Below, one piece after another: positions 1-11,148 of a DNA stretch of 64,000 nt; within the stretch, counting starts at the first letter, position 1; each line of letters opens with the position of its first letter. Where the stretch lies: assembly GCA_031769625.1 (NCBI GenBank), contig JAUIMM010000016.1:14404001-14468000 (forward strand). The letters are read 5' to 3'. Origin of the DNA: Taudactylus pleione (Eukaryota; Chordata; Amphibia; Anura; Myobatrachidae). The notes under the pieces are model-generated. The model searched no databases and was not told where the DNA came from. It saw nothing but the letters and a program-made list of their open reading frames with translations. The translations under genes and the position numbers were made by a program.

Positions 1-22
1 ATACTAGCCTAGCTATCTACCC

Positions 23-370
23 TTGCCCCCTCCCTACCCCCAGGACTGCTTGTCCCTAACCTCCTCCTTGCCCGCAGTACTGCCCCAGCTGCTATGTACC
101 CTTACCCCCTCCCTACCCTTAGTACTGCCTGCCCCTAACTTATTCCTTGCCCCCAGCTGCTATCCACCCTTGCCCCTTCCTATCCCCAGCACTACCTGCC
201 TCTGGCCCCCTCCTTGCCCCTGGCACTGTCATACCTGCTGTCTGCACTTACCCCTCCCTACCTGCCCTAACTGCCCTCTAGCTCCAGCTCAACTTCTCCC
301 TGCCTTTACCCCCAGCTCTACCCCAACTGCTACCTGCCCCCAGCACTGTCCCAACTGCTGCCTTCCCTCA
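23..370. repeat. Pyrimidine-rich minisatellite-like array
   Basis: Imperfect repeats of a C/T-rich unit recur several times (for example TTGCCCCCAGCTGCTAT and TTGCCCGCAGTACTGCC). A long frame can be read through it, but it is made only of Pro, Leu, Ser and Cys and is not a gene. Confidence 0.6.
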
Positions 371-520
371 CCCCACATAATATGCGATGGGACCCAAAAA
401 TAGTGGAGTAGGACCCCAATTTTTGCAAGATGGGGGTGCCTGGGACCCAATTTTTTTCGCTCAGCACGATCATTGCACACATATTAAAACAGTAAACACA
501 TAGGGGTCAATCCTATTCCA

Positions 521-672
521 TGCGAAGGGTGCAGAGTTGTAGTTGCAACGGCGTTAAAATGCCGGCAACAGACCGGCATCTTGCACCCTTCATGGCCTGC
601 TCAGAGCCCGAATTCGCTGAATTTTGCTCGGAACACTATGGGGCTTCGAGCAATTTTCAGCGAATCCGGGCT
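521..672. repeat. Two consecutive hairpins (MITE-like)
   Basis: The first hairpin (521-596) pairs GCGAAGGGTGCA with TGCACCCTTC around an inner ATGCCGG/CCGGCAT stem. The second (605-672) pairs AGCCCGAATTCGCTGAA with the complementary bases ending CGAATCCGGGCT. A third, weaker hairpin may follow to about 730. Element ends are not clear. Confidence 0.55.
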
Positions 673-1053
673 GCCGTAAAGTGCGCCCATTGCCGCGATG
701 ACTCGCACTGGCGAGATCATCGCAGCTAATTGGATCGTGGCCATAGCCTGATATACCAGATGGGACTTTAGCCCACACATGCAGTAAACAGTTATAACTG
801 ATATGGTGCATAGCAAACACAGAAAAGGTAATGCAGTCCCTGTTTCACAAGAATATTAAAGTGTTTATGTGCACTAGCTCAAGTAATATTTATAAAACAT
901 TACTTCACCAGGTGCTAGTGACATCACCAGAAAACAACCTATCCATTCACCAGGTGCTAGTGACATTACCAGAAGGCAGCATATCAATTCACTAGGAAAT
1001 AAAATTCCTCAATTATGTTACTAGCGGGATGCAGTTTATAGAAAGACTGACTA

Positions 1054-1460
1054 AATGCCGCCGGTCTATATCCCGACACAAGAAGCCCGATGGGAGACTT
1101 CAGACAGGCGTCAAAATACAGACGCCTATCTGAATCCCGACGCCGAAACGCCCAAGGACAACAGCCCAGACGAGGAAAGACCCGGGCCTCCGTAGCATCA
1201 GCTGGGGGGGGGGGTTAGATTTTGGGGGAAAGGCTAGGGTTAGGCACCCCTAGGGGGGAGGGTTAGGCACCCCACCTGGAGGGTTACGTTTAGGTTGCGG
1301 GAAGAGGGGGGGGGGTTAGGTTTAGGCACCCCCAGGGGAGACTTAGGGTTAGGCACCACACCGGGAGTATTAGGCACAGGGGAGGGTTAAGGTACTTACC
1401 AGCCGGTGTCGGGATCACTTGCTGTTGGGCTTCTCGTGTCGGGTTTGAGCCGCCGGTATT
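1054..1460. mobile_element. MITE with GCCGCCGG...CCCGACAC termini
   Basis: The left end reads GCCGCCGG then CCCGACACAAGAAGCCC; the right end is its near reverse complement (GGGCTTCTCGTGTCGGG then CCGCCGGT). The interior is G-rich with repeated GGGTTAGGCACCCC-like units, which could form G-quadruplexes. No transposase is present. Confidence 0.6.
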
Positions 1461-2456
1461 ACATACGGATTCCTTACTAGCACATTGAATGTAGAGACGC
1501 ATAAGCTCAACCAACAAAATGAATGCCTACTGTGTCTTGGCTGTGACTACAGTTCAAAGTCACTCTAACAAAGGAAATTTTGAGCTTCGCATATCTAATA
1601 AAAACTTACATTTAGCAATTTGCTTTGGTAAATGTAGCAACAGCCTTTTTTAGAACTTCTATGGTGAATACTGCAGCACAAAACAAAAGAATACAATGTA
1701 TCTACTGAGCTATTCACCAGTCACTGAAAAATGGTAGGTATACAAAACTAAAATAAGTCAACAGTTCATTATCCAGATTGATCCAAGATAAACGACTGCA
1801 GATATAAAAGTACGTGTTTTGGTCTGGGATTTAGTGGGTACTAATTATCTGAGATATGTTTTAGACCACATTCTGTAGCAAATCATAATTAGGGAATAAA
1901 AGAATGAAAATTTTGCCCTGGCACCAACCACGACAATGTTCCGCTACACATCTTCAGGGATCAAAAATCACCTGTACAGTTTTATTGACATCATAGTATA
2001 ATATATTGGTACTGTAAAGAAAAGTACCCTTGTAATACTTAAGAAAAAGAAAGGTCTGTATTCTGACAAAGTAGATGTTACAAATACATTATAAAAGGTG
2101 CATATTTGCCTACTCTCGCTGAATCTACACGAGATGCACAATTTCAGGGACTTCTCCTGGAACAGCAGGTCACCATCCCAAATCGGTAGTGAAGTGGGCG
2201 GGGCTTAATTACATGTTTCTCTGCAAATTGCGCCATGGACCCACCCAAAGCAAACCTCAACTTTGCACAGCTAGGTGTGGGATCATGACATGAATAGACC
2301 CTCCATGTTATTTGATCCATCTCTAGGATTTCCCAGAGAGAAGGGAAAAAAAAAATATCAGCAAGTATACATAAGGGAGAAATATATTCACTTCTACCCG
2401 GGAGCTCAAAAAATATAAATATGTCAGTATTAAAACTAACAGTAGTACTTTGCTTT

Positions 2457-2755
2457 CTTGAATGAAGGCCCCCTAGAGTATAATAATTTTTTTTCACAGC
2501 ACCCCTAGACCAATAGTTTCTTATTGAGAAATTCAGCAAAAGCTATTAAATTAACTAAATTGTGCTTACCTGTCATCCTTAGGTCAGTTATGTGGTAGTG
2601 GACAGGGTTGTGATTCTGGTTGTCCACATATTTTATGATTGGCAACCACAAGCTCTGGCTTTGCCAATCACATGGACCATAAATAATTTGATTTTAGACC
2701 ACCAACGCACAGCACCTAAGCAAGTGTCACACAACACCCAGTTTGGAAACCATTG
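2457..2755 (-). mobile_element. hAT-type MITE fragment (CAGTGGTTCCCAAAC family)
   Basis: The segment resembles both ends of the element at 46219-47610, sharing CACCCCTA, TTATTGAGAAATTCAG and CCTGTCATCCTTAGG. Its right end CAGTTTGGAAACCATTG is a decayed copy of that element's terminus. The left terminus is missing. Confidence 0.6.
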
Positions 2756-2815
2756 CTAGGTGTGATAATTCTCTCTCATTAGAGAAACTACTTTAGGACT
2801 AGTCTAGCGTTCCCG

Positions 2816-3216
2816 CTAGGCTGTTTCAGTGGGGCGCCGCACCCTGCCCTATTTCTGAAGGGCAGAAAGCACCCTGTCCTCCAGCGCGGCGCCACGTTGA
2901 GACAGCCTGCGGGTTCCTATCTTCACCCACGGGTTGCAGTGTCCCACGGTAGTCAAAACGGCAGTGCAGCGGTCACCACCGGTGAATGGATGCCGGACGC
3001 ATGAGCGCGGCATCCATTCACAGTGACCGCAGCGCTTGGGGGCTGCCAGTCATGTCCGTAAGTGCCAGGCACGCCCCCAGGAGTAAAGACACGGGGCAGG
3101 CCATAAAGACACGCCCCCTTTATTTAGTCACGTCCCCTTTTCGGCCACGAGCGCCACAGAAGTGCCCTATCTCCAGGTCCGGCGCCCTGCCTGCTGTTGG
3201 ACCTAGAGTGAACACT
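2816..3216 (-). mobile_element. hAT-type MITE with perfect 8-bp target duplication
   Basis: The element begins AGCGTTCCCGCTAG and ends CTAGAGTGAACACT, and is flanked by an exact 8-bp direct repeat ACTAGTCT (2808-2815 and 3217-3224). It is GC-rich and non-coding. An 8-bp duplication is the signature of hAT transposition. Related copies lie at 15049, 16196 and 25511, in the opposite orientation. Confidence 0.85.
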
Positions 3217-3224
3217 ACTAGTCT

Positions 3225-4190
3225 ATTATTATTATCATCATCATCATCATCATCCTTTATTTATATGGCACCACAAGTGTTCTGCTGCGCAATACAAGAT
3301 ACATAAATAAGCGAACAAGAAACCAGTGACTTACAGTACAACACAATGCAGGACAAGGACATTGTTTATAGACATTGCTACATCAGCGATCATAACACTC
3401 AAATAAGCAACAGGCTGTAAGCAAACAAGTGTTAGCTGCCCTTGAGGGGAGTAAGGAGAAGATGAAAGTATAAGTAAGAAGAATTACATGAGGTAAGAGG
3501 ACCCTGCTCGTGAGAGCTTACATTGGGAAAGAAGAGCAGACGTGACACAGATAGGAGTAATGAGGAAGGAAGGAGCATGTAGCAGTGGGTTAGGATGAGA
3601 CCTGGAAGGCTTTGATGAATTAATGGGTCTTGAGAGCCCTTCTGAAGATATGCAGAGCGGTGGAGAGACTGGTTTGGAGAGGGATAGAGTTCCAGAGGTA
3701 GGGAGCAGCACGGCAAAATCTTGGAGGCGGGAGTGGGAGGAAGTAATCAGTTGGCAGGAGAGGCAGCATGCAGTTGTTGAGTGAAGAGGGCGGGCAGAAG
3801 TGTGAAGAGAGATGAGGTTGGAGGTGTAAATAGGAGAGGATTTGGTGAGGGCTTTGCAAATGTAAGAACCTTGAATTGGGTTCTGAAGGGGAGCCAGTGT
3901 AGGGCTTGTAGGAGAGAGGAAGCAGATACAGAACATTTGGAGAGGAAGATGAGCAGAGCATTGAGGACAGACTGGAGTGGAGAGAGGTGGGAGTAAGGGA
4001 GGCCAGATAGGAGGTTACAGTAGTCCAATCTGGAGATGACCAGTGAGTGGATGAGGGTTTTAGTAACATCCAGGGTGAGAAAGGGTCTGATCCTGGAAAT
4101 ATTTTTGAGATGGAGATGGCAGGACTGAGGGAGATGCTGAATGTGTGGTTTGAAGGAGAGGGAGGAGTCCAGGATAACTCCAAGACATAA
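3225..4190 (-). pseudogene. L2-like LINE, 3' end, reverse transcriptase remnant
   Basis: Minus-strand frames encode LGVILDSSLSFKPHIQHL, ISRLDYCNLLSGLP and LQALHWLPF, and finish with FRRALKTH in another frame. These are hallmark segments of the C-terminal reverse transcriptase domain of L2/CR1 LINEs. Frameshifts are evident. The 3' end runs into an ATT/ATC microsatellite (3228-3254), the usual L2 tail. It is truncated at its 5' end near 4190, so the endonuclease and catalytic RT core are missing. Confidence 0.85.
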
Positions 4191-5943
4191 CTCTATGGCC
4201 ATTAACGTTAATAAAAGCAACTGAAAAAGAGGTTTGAAAAATATCATAGGATAATCTTTGTACATAAACTTAGAATTTATTAATAATCTCATAAAGGAAA
4301 ATGGTTTCTCATGAAATGGCTCCATTGTTGTCCTAATGCTGATACTCCCAGTACTGAAGAGGCTTTATATAGAAAATGGTAGGAAGAAATTACAAAAAAA
4401 ACAAAACATTTTGACAAATATAATTTATACAATAAGGGATATGTGGTGTAGAATAGAGGGCATTCCGATGCCTTGGTTCACATGCTGCAAGGTCTTATCA
4501 AGATACTAATCTTTATGCTTCTTGAAGTAAAAGTAGAATTTTCTAACAAAAAAAAAAATGTTTGCTATATAATAAGTGACAACTCTGGGGTAATACTGAA
4601 TTGTTATTTAGAATTCCATTTGCTCTGAATCAGAAGCTACTATAATGCACAGTAAATGAGTAGTTCATGGTTAAATATCCTGACAGAAGAGTGTTATAGA
4701 CTGGGGTTCAAATTCTAGTTTTGCCTCCTAGGTTTTTGGACATTGCACTTTATTGCATATTGTATGTTCCAGGCACCAAAATAAAATTGCTAAATTAAAT
4801 GGGTATTGAAACTGTATGTGCTGTACATAGACAATAATTGACATACTCCATTTACATTCATGTTGATAGATATGCAGACAGCATTTTCACTTCCATCATT
4901 AAGAACGAAAGAAAATCTTACATGGATAAAGATAAGGAATATCTATCAGGCAAGGTGTTTCAGGGTAAAACAGATACATAATTAACGAAGTAATTGATCC
5001 ATAAAGCATAGAATCATTTCTGACATGCTGGGACACTTGACCACCACAATCGTTCTTACATTATGAGCCTTGGGTATGATCCCTTGCGTAGAGCAACTTC
5101 TCTTTCTGAGCACTTCTCTAAAGCATTGAAGCAACATACAATTGAGCACTACATAATTTAAAATGTATTCTCAGCAGCAGCTGATATAGCGCAGGCATAT
5201 TCTGTTATGCCTCACAATGTATGCAAAACTTCAATATATTGCTTAAAAGATCTGGGCCTGTCAATTGATTTGATTTTAAAAATATTATACTTCGAATTGT
5301 GGATTGTTCTCTCTGTGTTAATGACCTAGTGACTCTTATTTTAAATAAGAAGTTTTACCCCATAAAAGGCTGCCAGGAGGAATAATTTAAAAACTAAAGT
5401 TGTTGCAATAACAAATGTGATGAGCTAAATAGGAATTCAGTTATTTGCACACTATTCAGACAATCCACTGCATATAACATTTTTCCACTGAAGCATGACC
5501 TGCCATTTACACCCCTGCAACAGGTTATTATAGACCTTCTGTCAGCACTATGGACCTTTTTGGTAGAGGGGGGGGCTCCCCTAATGTTGTGATTACACAG
5601 ATCAGACTATGACATCACTATAATAATTGCATTTTCTAATCAGGTTCACTGGGCATTAGACAGAATAATACACTGGGGATTGGTACTTCTGTGGCAGGAG
5701 TGTGGGCTTGGTACACTGCTGGATCATTCCCATGTTGGCTCAGCAATAGCTGATTTGTTTTAGGGAATGGGACACCAGCTGTGCCTGCATATGCCAGGGT
5801 GGCTATGGGCAGGCACCATCAGGGCCACGGGTAGTACTGTGACCACAAGCAGCCCCCTGCACAGACTTACACACCGCCGGCTGGGCATGGAGGGTGTCTG
5901 GGAAGATCACAGGGCTCATCCCCTCCCCCCGGAGGCATCTTAC

Positions 5944-6067
5944 CGAGCTTTCCCCGGGAGTCCTCCAGCTTCTGGATCTGATTCTCCAGGAAGAGCATCG
6001 CGATCCCGAAGGTCAGCACCGCCAACAGCTGCAACTTGGGCGGCATCATAATCCTTAGGAGCCCCAT
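5944..6067 (-). CDS. HS2ST1: HS2ST1 exon 1 (heparan sulfate 2-O-sulfotransferase, N-terminus)
   Basis: The minus strand reads MGLLRIMMPPK followed by a hydrophobic stretch (LQLLAVLTFGIAMLF) and then LENQIQKLEDSR, which matches the known N-terminus of vertebrate heparan sulfate 2-O-sulfotransferase 1. The protein is a type II Golgi membrane enzyme that transfers sulfate to the 2-O position of iduronic acid in heparan sulfate. Only the cytoplasmic tail, signal anchor and start of the coiled-coil stem are encoded here (41 codons plus one base). The exon ends at a good splice donor (GTAAGA in minus orientation, starting at 5943), so the catalytic domain lies beyond the left edge. I chose the ATG at 6067 because the known protein begins MGLLRIMMPPK; the codon just upstream is TTG. 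It is head to head with SELENOF, as in mammals. Confidence 0.95.
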
Positions 6068-6704
6068 CAACCTAGTCTATCGCGACATAACGTGGGCATC
6101 GGGGGGTGTGGGGTGAGGAAGAGCACTGCCCGCAGCGCACAGGCACACCCACGGAGCCGCGGTGAGCGCAGCGGAGGAGGACGGTACTGCGATAGGCAGC
6201 GGCTCCAGCGTGATCCGCTCGCAGGGCGCACTAACAGACTACCCGCCGCTCCTCCAGCTCTAGCCGCAGCACCAGCGCCGGCCCATTGCGCTTACGTCAC
6301 ATCGCCACGCCTCCTGCGTGTGACGCGCAGTCTTACTCCGTGCGGCAAGTTACCAGGCAACCAGACTCTGCCAATCCTCAAGATCTGATTGGTTGCCGCC
6401 CTTGCCCACACCGGGGGACGTCCTGTGTGACACGAGGTCCTGACAAGGGAGGTTTAGCTGCCTTGTGATTGCCTGAAAAGAGTTCCGTCTTTTAAAGTGG
6501 AAAAGATCGCTTATCTATATAAGAAAATCATAGTATATTGGTATTGTAATTTATCAGATACCGATTTGTACGTATACGGGACAATGCAAGCACTTTTAGT
6601 GGTTATAAATGTAGCTGTCCGTCGTCCTTTATTTAGCTGGCAGTTGGATAGGCAGTCGGTGGGGTCCTAGTCGTCACCAGTCTGTGACTGTGCCGGCTGG
6701 TAAG
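6068..6704. promoter_or_regulatory. Bidirectional HS2ST1/SELENOF promoter, CpG-rich
   Basis: The 637 bases between the two divergent start codons include both 5' UTRs. The segment from about 5900 to 6950 is much richer in G, C and CpG than the surrounding AT-rich DNA, as expected of a CpG-island promoter. No clear TATA box sits at a fixed distance from either start. The head-to-head arrangement of the same two genes is conserved in mammals. Transcription start sites cannot be fixed from sequence alone. Confidence 0.85.
6292..6392. promoter_or_regulatory. CRE-like site, RFX X-box and two opposed CCAAT boxes
   Basis: Four factor-type motifs lie within about 100 bases. TTACGTCA (6292-6299) is one base from a CREB/ATF site. 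GTTACCAGGCAAC (6349-6361) fits the RFX X-box consensus GTNRCC-N-RGYAAC. CCAAT at 6371-6375 and ATTGG at 6388-6392 are NF-Y type boxes in opposite orientation, fitting a promoter that fires both ways. Occupancy is inferred. Confidence 0.55.
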
Positions 6705-6752
6705 ATGGTGGCGGAGAGGCTGCTGCTGTGGATTGTCGCCGCGCTGCAGGCG
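6705..6752 (+). CDS. SELENOF: SELENOF exon 1 (signal peptide)
   Basis: Sixteen codons encode MVAERLLLWIVAALQA, a short hydrophobic signal peptide that would direct the protein into the endoplasmic reticulum. The ATG has a favourable context (A at -3, G at +4), and the same frame upstream contains a stop (6612-6614) with no earlier ATG. The exon ends at a phase-0 donor, GTAAGA at 6753. The mammalian protein has the same LQA|V junction but a longer signal peptide. The complete spliced gene encodes 153 residues against about 165 in human. SELENOF is an ER-resident thioredoxin-fold selenoprotein that binds UDP-glucose:glycoprotein glucosyltransferase (UGGT) and is thought to serve glycoprotein folding quality control. 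Confidence 0.92.
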
Positions 6753-7690
6753 GTAAGAGAGCCGGGGTCGGGCAGTGCTCGGGGTGATCGCGCTGTATGT
6801 GTCTCCTGATGTGTGGGGCGGGGGACCGGGGAGGCGCCCGGTCCCCTTTATCAATGCTCGTTACACGATGGGTGACGTGGCTGTAGCCTGCTTCCTGTTG
6901 GCTGGGGTTTGTCTCCTGCCCATATAGCTGCGGTTTATATAACCGGGTGCTTAGCACTAAACTCTATGCGGGAACTTGGCGCGTATCTGGCAGCGCTAGT
7001 ACAGTAAGGGGCATCGGTTCACACATGGGAGGAGGAGAGAGAGCAGCTGGCATTGCTGCACCAGGTCTATATGCCCCCCAAGTATCTGGTGATCGATGCC
7101 CTGATGGTGGCTCTGCGCACCAGTGTGATATAAGCAGCCATAGGGGGTATAAATAAGGTGCTGTTACTCCAATGCTCAAAACATATCCTGAAAAAGGTCA
7201 CTTCTGCCACATACTGTATATTCTCCGCAGTGGCAGCAGTAACACGTAGGAGCAGGCCGGGCTATGGGGAGAATTCTATTAGCCGTCATAAAATGTCAAC
7301 TTTTTGTGTGTTAACTTATTGAACCTATTGTATGTTACTTTCATGTTTTACTTTTTCATGCGCACTCCTGTTGTTTTTTTTGTACAGTTCAATTCAAAAA
7401 GTCGTCTTCCAGCATTCGTGCGATAATTCTTGCAAGTTATACATGTGATAGCTATAGGTGAAAATGGGGAAGTCTGTCTGTAACCCCACAGAAGGCAAAC
7501 TTGTATATTATAACAGTATAGAAGTCTATTAGTGGCCATAATAAACATGTTTGAAGATCTATATGGCTGTTATAAGTATATTTCTAAAACAGTGAAATAA
7601 TGATAGGAAAGTAAGTGTTTTTTGACTTAATAAATGTTCTATTAAATTGGGGGTGCATAAAAATGTCTAATTATGTATTTGTCATTTAGG

Positions 7691-8008
7691 TAGTGAATAA
7701 ATTCAACGTGATGTTGAATAGCCACGGACGGGAGGGAGCTCCCGAAGCTATTCAATACACCACGTTTTGGCGTGCTAAGGATTATTTCTCGTACCCCCCC
7801 TGGCGATGCGAGAAGAAATCCGACCAAAGTGCCAGGCGCTAACAGCCGTGCGCCCGGAACTTTGGTCAGAGAATGCGGTTAACGTGCCTTAACACCCTTG
7901 TTAAGGCGCGATAACCGGCATTCTCCAACCACACAGCGCACTGAATTGAAGAGCTCCGTGAGCTCGCTCCTGGCGCTATTCAATTTATGTTGAATTGAAT
8001 CGCCCCCT
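7691..8008. mobile_element. MITE, GATTCAATTC family
   Basis: The ends are inverted repeats rich in ATTCAA/TTGAAT with GGGAGCTCC inside. The right end reads TTGAATTGAATCGCCCCC. Interior GAGAATGC...GCATTCTC arms are shared with the copies at 17981-19114 and 28256-28385. Confidence 0.6.
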
Positions 8009-8308
8009 TAAAGACACTTAAAAAAAACCCCTTCAAAATATGCCTCTAACTCCCACCTGCAATGTTAAATACACCTGTCCCGTTCATACAGCACCCCCAT
8101 ATACCCGTCCGACATCGAATAACCAATTTTCCAGACTTTGCACATTTTCAGTCCAAAAATTACATGTAATTGGCTAAATTAAGCTAATTTAAAAAAAATA
8201 TTTTTGCCTGATTAATCAATAAGGATTGGTGTCCCAGTGGCTCTGAACCAAATCCTGAAATTTATACATTTAAAATAGGGATTCTTTTTCTAAACTTTTC
8301 ACCTGCTT

Positions 8309-8545
8309 AGGAGGTTGAGAGAATGCCAATAGTGTGCAAAGCTGTCATCCAAGCAAAAGGGGCTACTTTGAGGAATCTAAAATATAAAACATATTTTGAT
8401 TTAACATTTTATTGATTATAACATAATTCCATGTGTGTTCTTTCATAGTCTTGATATATTCAGTATCAATCTACTATGTTGAAAATAATTTAAACAAAAA
8501 CCATTGAATGAGAAGGTGTGTCCAAACTTTTGACTGGTTGTGTGT
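8309..8545 (+). pseudogene. Tc1-like transposon, 3' end with transposase C-terminus
   Basis: The segment encodes a degenerate C-terminal tail of a Tc1-like transposase (about GYFEESK at 8361-8380). It ends in GGTGTGTCCAAACTTTTGAC, a widely distributed Tc1-type inverted terminus in fish and frogs. Everything upstream of the tail is missing. Confidence 0.7.
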
Positions 8546-8550
8546 GTATG

Positions 8551-8554
<4 letters not shown>

Positions 8555-8616
<62 letters not shown>
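8555..8616. repeat. (TA)n microsatellite
   Basis: This is an uninterrupted TA run of about 60 bases, directly after the Tc1-like terminus. Confidence 0.95.
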
Positions 8617-8618
<2 letters not shown>

Positions 8619-8824
8619 CACACACACAGAGATATATATATATCTCTGAGCGACAAAATATGTGGGTCCCAGAGACCCACAACTTTAAAGAAATGGGGTC
8701 CTGCCTGACCATTTCTGGGTCCCATTATAATGTATGCTTTAGAGCTCCCCACATGCCCCTCTGCCAGCACACTTCCCCACATACCCCTAGAATGCCCATC
8801 TGAGACCCCTAATAGCATCAGTTT

Positions 8825-8998
8825 TGTACATAGATGTCAGACTTCAGTACCCATTGACAATAATGGGGACTGCAGTCTGCTGCGGTAGTTAGTCTTCTGC
8901 AGGAGATTTCTGTGAAATCTTCTGCATTAGACTGTTTTTACATAGAGGTGATACATAAAATTATGCAGAAACTGTAGTTTCTGCATAATTTTATGAAA
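8825..8998. mobile_element. MITE fragment, TACATAG family
   Basis: It shares GACAATAATGGGGACT and GCAGGAGATTTCTGTGAAAT with the fuller copy at 36895-37440. It contains a perfect palindrome with 20-base arms and a 2-base centre (8954-8995). Confidence 0.55.
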
Positions 8999-9199
8999 AA
9001 CCATGAACCAATAAATACACTTTAAAAATATACCAAAAAGATTTTCTTCTCTTAACTTTGAACAAAAATGCTTAAAGAATTCTCTATTTCTAGCTGTGTA
9101 CTGTTCTGTATCTTTCCGGATGAGCTGGATGGGGGCGGCTGCCCTCATGCTGCAGGTCCTTATGGCTCCCCCTCGTCTTGGTGTGTGGGAGGCGGAGTT

Positions 9200-9285
9200 G
9201 GGGACAGGAGTAGGAGGTGGGTACCCGGGGACAGGAGTAGGAGGTGGGTACCCAGGGACAGGAGTAGGAGGTTGGGAGCCAGAAC
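9200..9285. repeat. 27-bp tandem repeat, three units
   Basis: GGACAGGAGTAGGAGGT units repeat every 27 bases three times, then decay into GA-rich sequence with further partial units to about 9470. Confidence 0.75.
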
Positions 9286-10300
9286 CCGGAAGAATCAGGG
9301 AGTCAGAGCATAGGTGGAGGGGAGCCGGGGGCAGGAGTAGGAGGTGAGGGGAGCTGGGGTCAGGAGGAGGAAGCAGAGACAGGAGAAGGGGCTGGCTGCC
9401 AGGTATTAGATTGGGAGGGGAGCCATGTACAGGAGGAGGTGGAGGGGAGCTAGGAAAGGCAGGAGTAAACATTGGCAGGAGAAGGGATCACTGGGTATTA
9501 GATGTGGAGCTGAGGCGGGGATTGGAGACAGAAAGCTGGGGACTGTTGGGGCCAGACGCGCTGCAGTACTCTCTATCCTCTTTCACAGTGCTATTCTATC
9601 ACTCTACCCCCTCCCCCCACCGCCGGCTTCTGCTCCTCCTTGTGAGCCTGATCGCCGCCTCCAGACAGCAGGAGGGTTGGCAGTGCATGATTTCCTTCAG
9701 ACCCTGTTTCTATTAATCGCAACACCGCTGCACATTATAACTAAATCCCCACCGCACCTAGCCCCCCCCACCTGATAACTCACAACCCCCCTGCTACTGC
9801 ACACCACTGTGCATTATAACTAAACCCCCACCACACCTCACCAACCCTCCCCCACCCCTGCGCGCTATCGCGGCGCAACCCGTGTCTTCTTGCCTGCCTG
9901 GTCCGTGGCGCCTTCTGTATGTCGAGTGCTGTCTTCACTCCGGGGGTCGGGCCACAGTCCACACCAGTCCTCCCTTATGAGCTGCTGCTGGCTCCATCCC
10001 CTGTTTTAGTCCTCCCTGGCCCAACGGCAGGGGAGACCTCAATCATCTTCCCAGGAGCCAGGGAATTGGTCGGCAGCAAAGCGCGTCCCGGGGACCCACC
10101 CATTTTGAAAAAGTGAGTCCCCGGTCCTCATTTGTGAGTAAAATACAAGCTATAGCATATACATACATACATACATACACAGTAACAGATAGCACAGCTA
10201 CTAAACATATATACCTAGACCCGGGCCCTCACAAGAGCTGAATGCAGTAATAATAATACAATATTGTGCGGCTCTCAAGTGAAGTAAACATACTAGAAAT

Positions 10301-10301
<1 letters not shown>

Positions 10302-10350
<49 letters not shown>
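10302..10350. repeat. (GT)n microsatellite
   Basis: An uninterrupted GT run of about 48 bases ends just before the Tc1-like element at 10365. Confidence 0.95.
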
Positions 10351-10355
<5 letters not shown>

Positions 10356-10364
10356 GCGTATGTA

Positions 10365-11148
10365 CAGCCATGGCCAAAAGTTTAGAGAATGACAAGTATT
10401 GGTTTTCAAAAAGTTTGCTGCTTATGTTTTTAGACCTTTTTGTCAGATGTTACTATGGTATACTGAAGGAAAACTACAAGCATTTCATAAGTGTCAAAGG
10501 CTTTTATTAAGTTAAAGCAAAGAGTCAATATTTGCAGTGATGACCCTTCTGTTTCAAGACCTCTGCAATTCACCCTGGCATGCTGTCAATCAAATTCTGG
10601 GCCAAATACTGACTGATGGCCGCCCATTCTTGCTTAATCAATGTTTGTCACAATTTGTGGGTTTTTGTTTGTCCACCCGCCTCTTGAGGATTGACCACAA
10701 GTTCTCAATGGGAGTTTCCTGGCTATGGACTGAAAATTCCGATGTTTTGTTCCCCAAGCCACTTGGTTATCACTTTTGCCTTATGGCAAGGTGCTCCATC
10801 ATGCTGGAAAAGGCATTGTTCATCACCAAACTGTTCTTGGATGGTTGGGAGAAGTTGCTCTTGGAGGATGTTTTGGTACCCTTCTTAATTCATAGCTGTG
10901 TTCTTAGGCAAAATTGTGAATGATCCCACACCCTTGGCTGAGAAGCAACCTCACACCTGAATGGTCTCAACACTGCAAATATTGACTCTTTGCATTGTCA
11001 ATAAAAACCTTTGACACTTACGAAATGCTTGTGATTTTACATCAGTATACCATAGTAACATCTGACAAAAAGGTCTAAAAACACTAAAGCAGCAAACTTT
11101 GTGAAAACTAACACTTGTGTTATTCTCAAAACTTTTGGCCATGGCTAG
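10365..11148 (-). mobile_element. Internally deleted Tc1-like transposon with long terminal repeats
   Basis: The ends read AGCCATGGCCAAAAGTTT and its inverse, and TA lies at both flanks. Inverted terminal repeats extend about 190 bases at each side (the pair CACTGCAAATATTGACTCTT / AAGAGTCAATATTTGCAGTG marks their inner ends). Between them lies a short decayed stretch of minus-strand transposase-like coding sequence. Most of the gene is deleted. Known long-repeat Tc1-like elements in amphibians and fish carry the same terminus. Confidence 0.8.

Larger units (their letters stand above)
1..5943 (-). other. HS2ST1: HS2ST1 intron 1 (partial)
   Basis: This follows from the splice donor at 5943 and the absence of further recognisable HS2ST1 exons to the left edge. 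It holds a pyrimidine-rich minisatellite, several MITEs and an L2-like LINE remnant, listed separately. The stretches 1461-2456 and 4191-5943 show no gene or recognisable element. They are AT-rich, apart from a GC-rich segment from about 5760 that leads into the promoter. Confidence 0.85.

Noticed and set aside
23..403. 126-codon frame at the left edge
   Set aside because: Composition is only that of a pyrimidine-rich minisatellite (Pro, Leu, Cys, Ser) with no conserved motif.
1230..1390. GGGTTAG motifs as an interstitial telomere array
   Set aside because: The units are not tandem TTAGGG hexamers; they alternate with GCACCCC and vary in spacing, and sit inside a MITE with clear ends.
8508..8803. 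Several frames of 66-114 codons rich in Tyr-Ile repeats
   Set aside because: They are translations of the (TA)n microsatellite and flanks.
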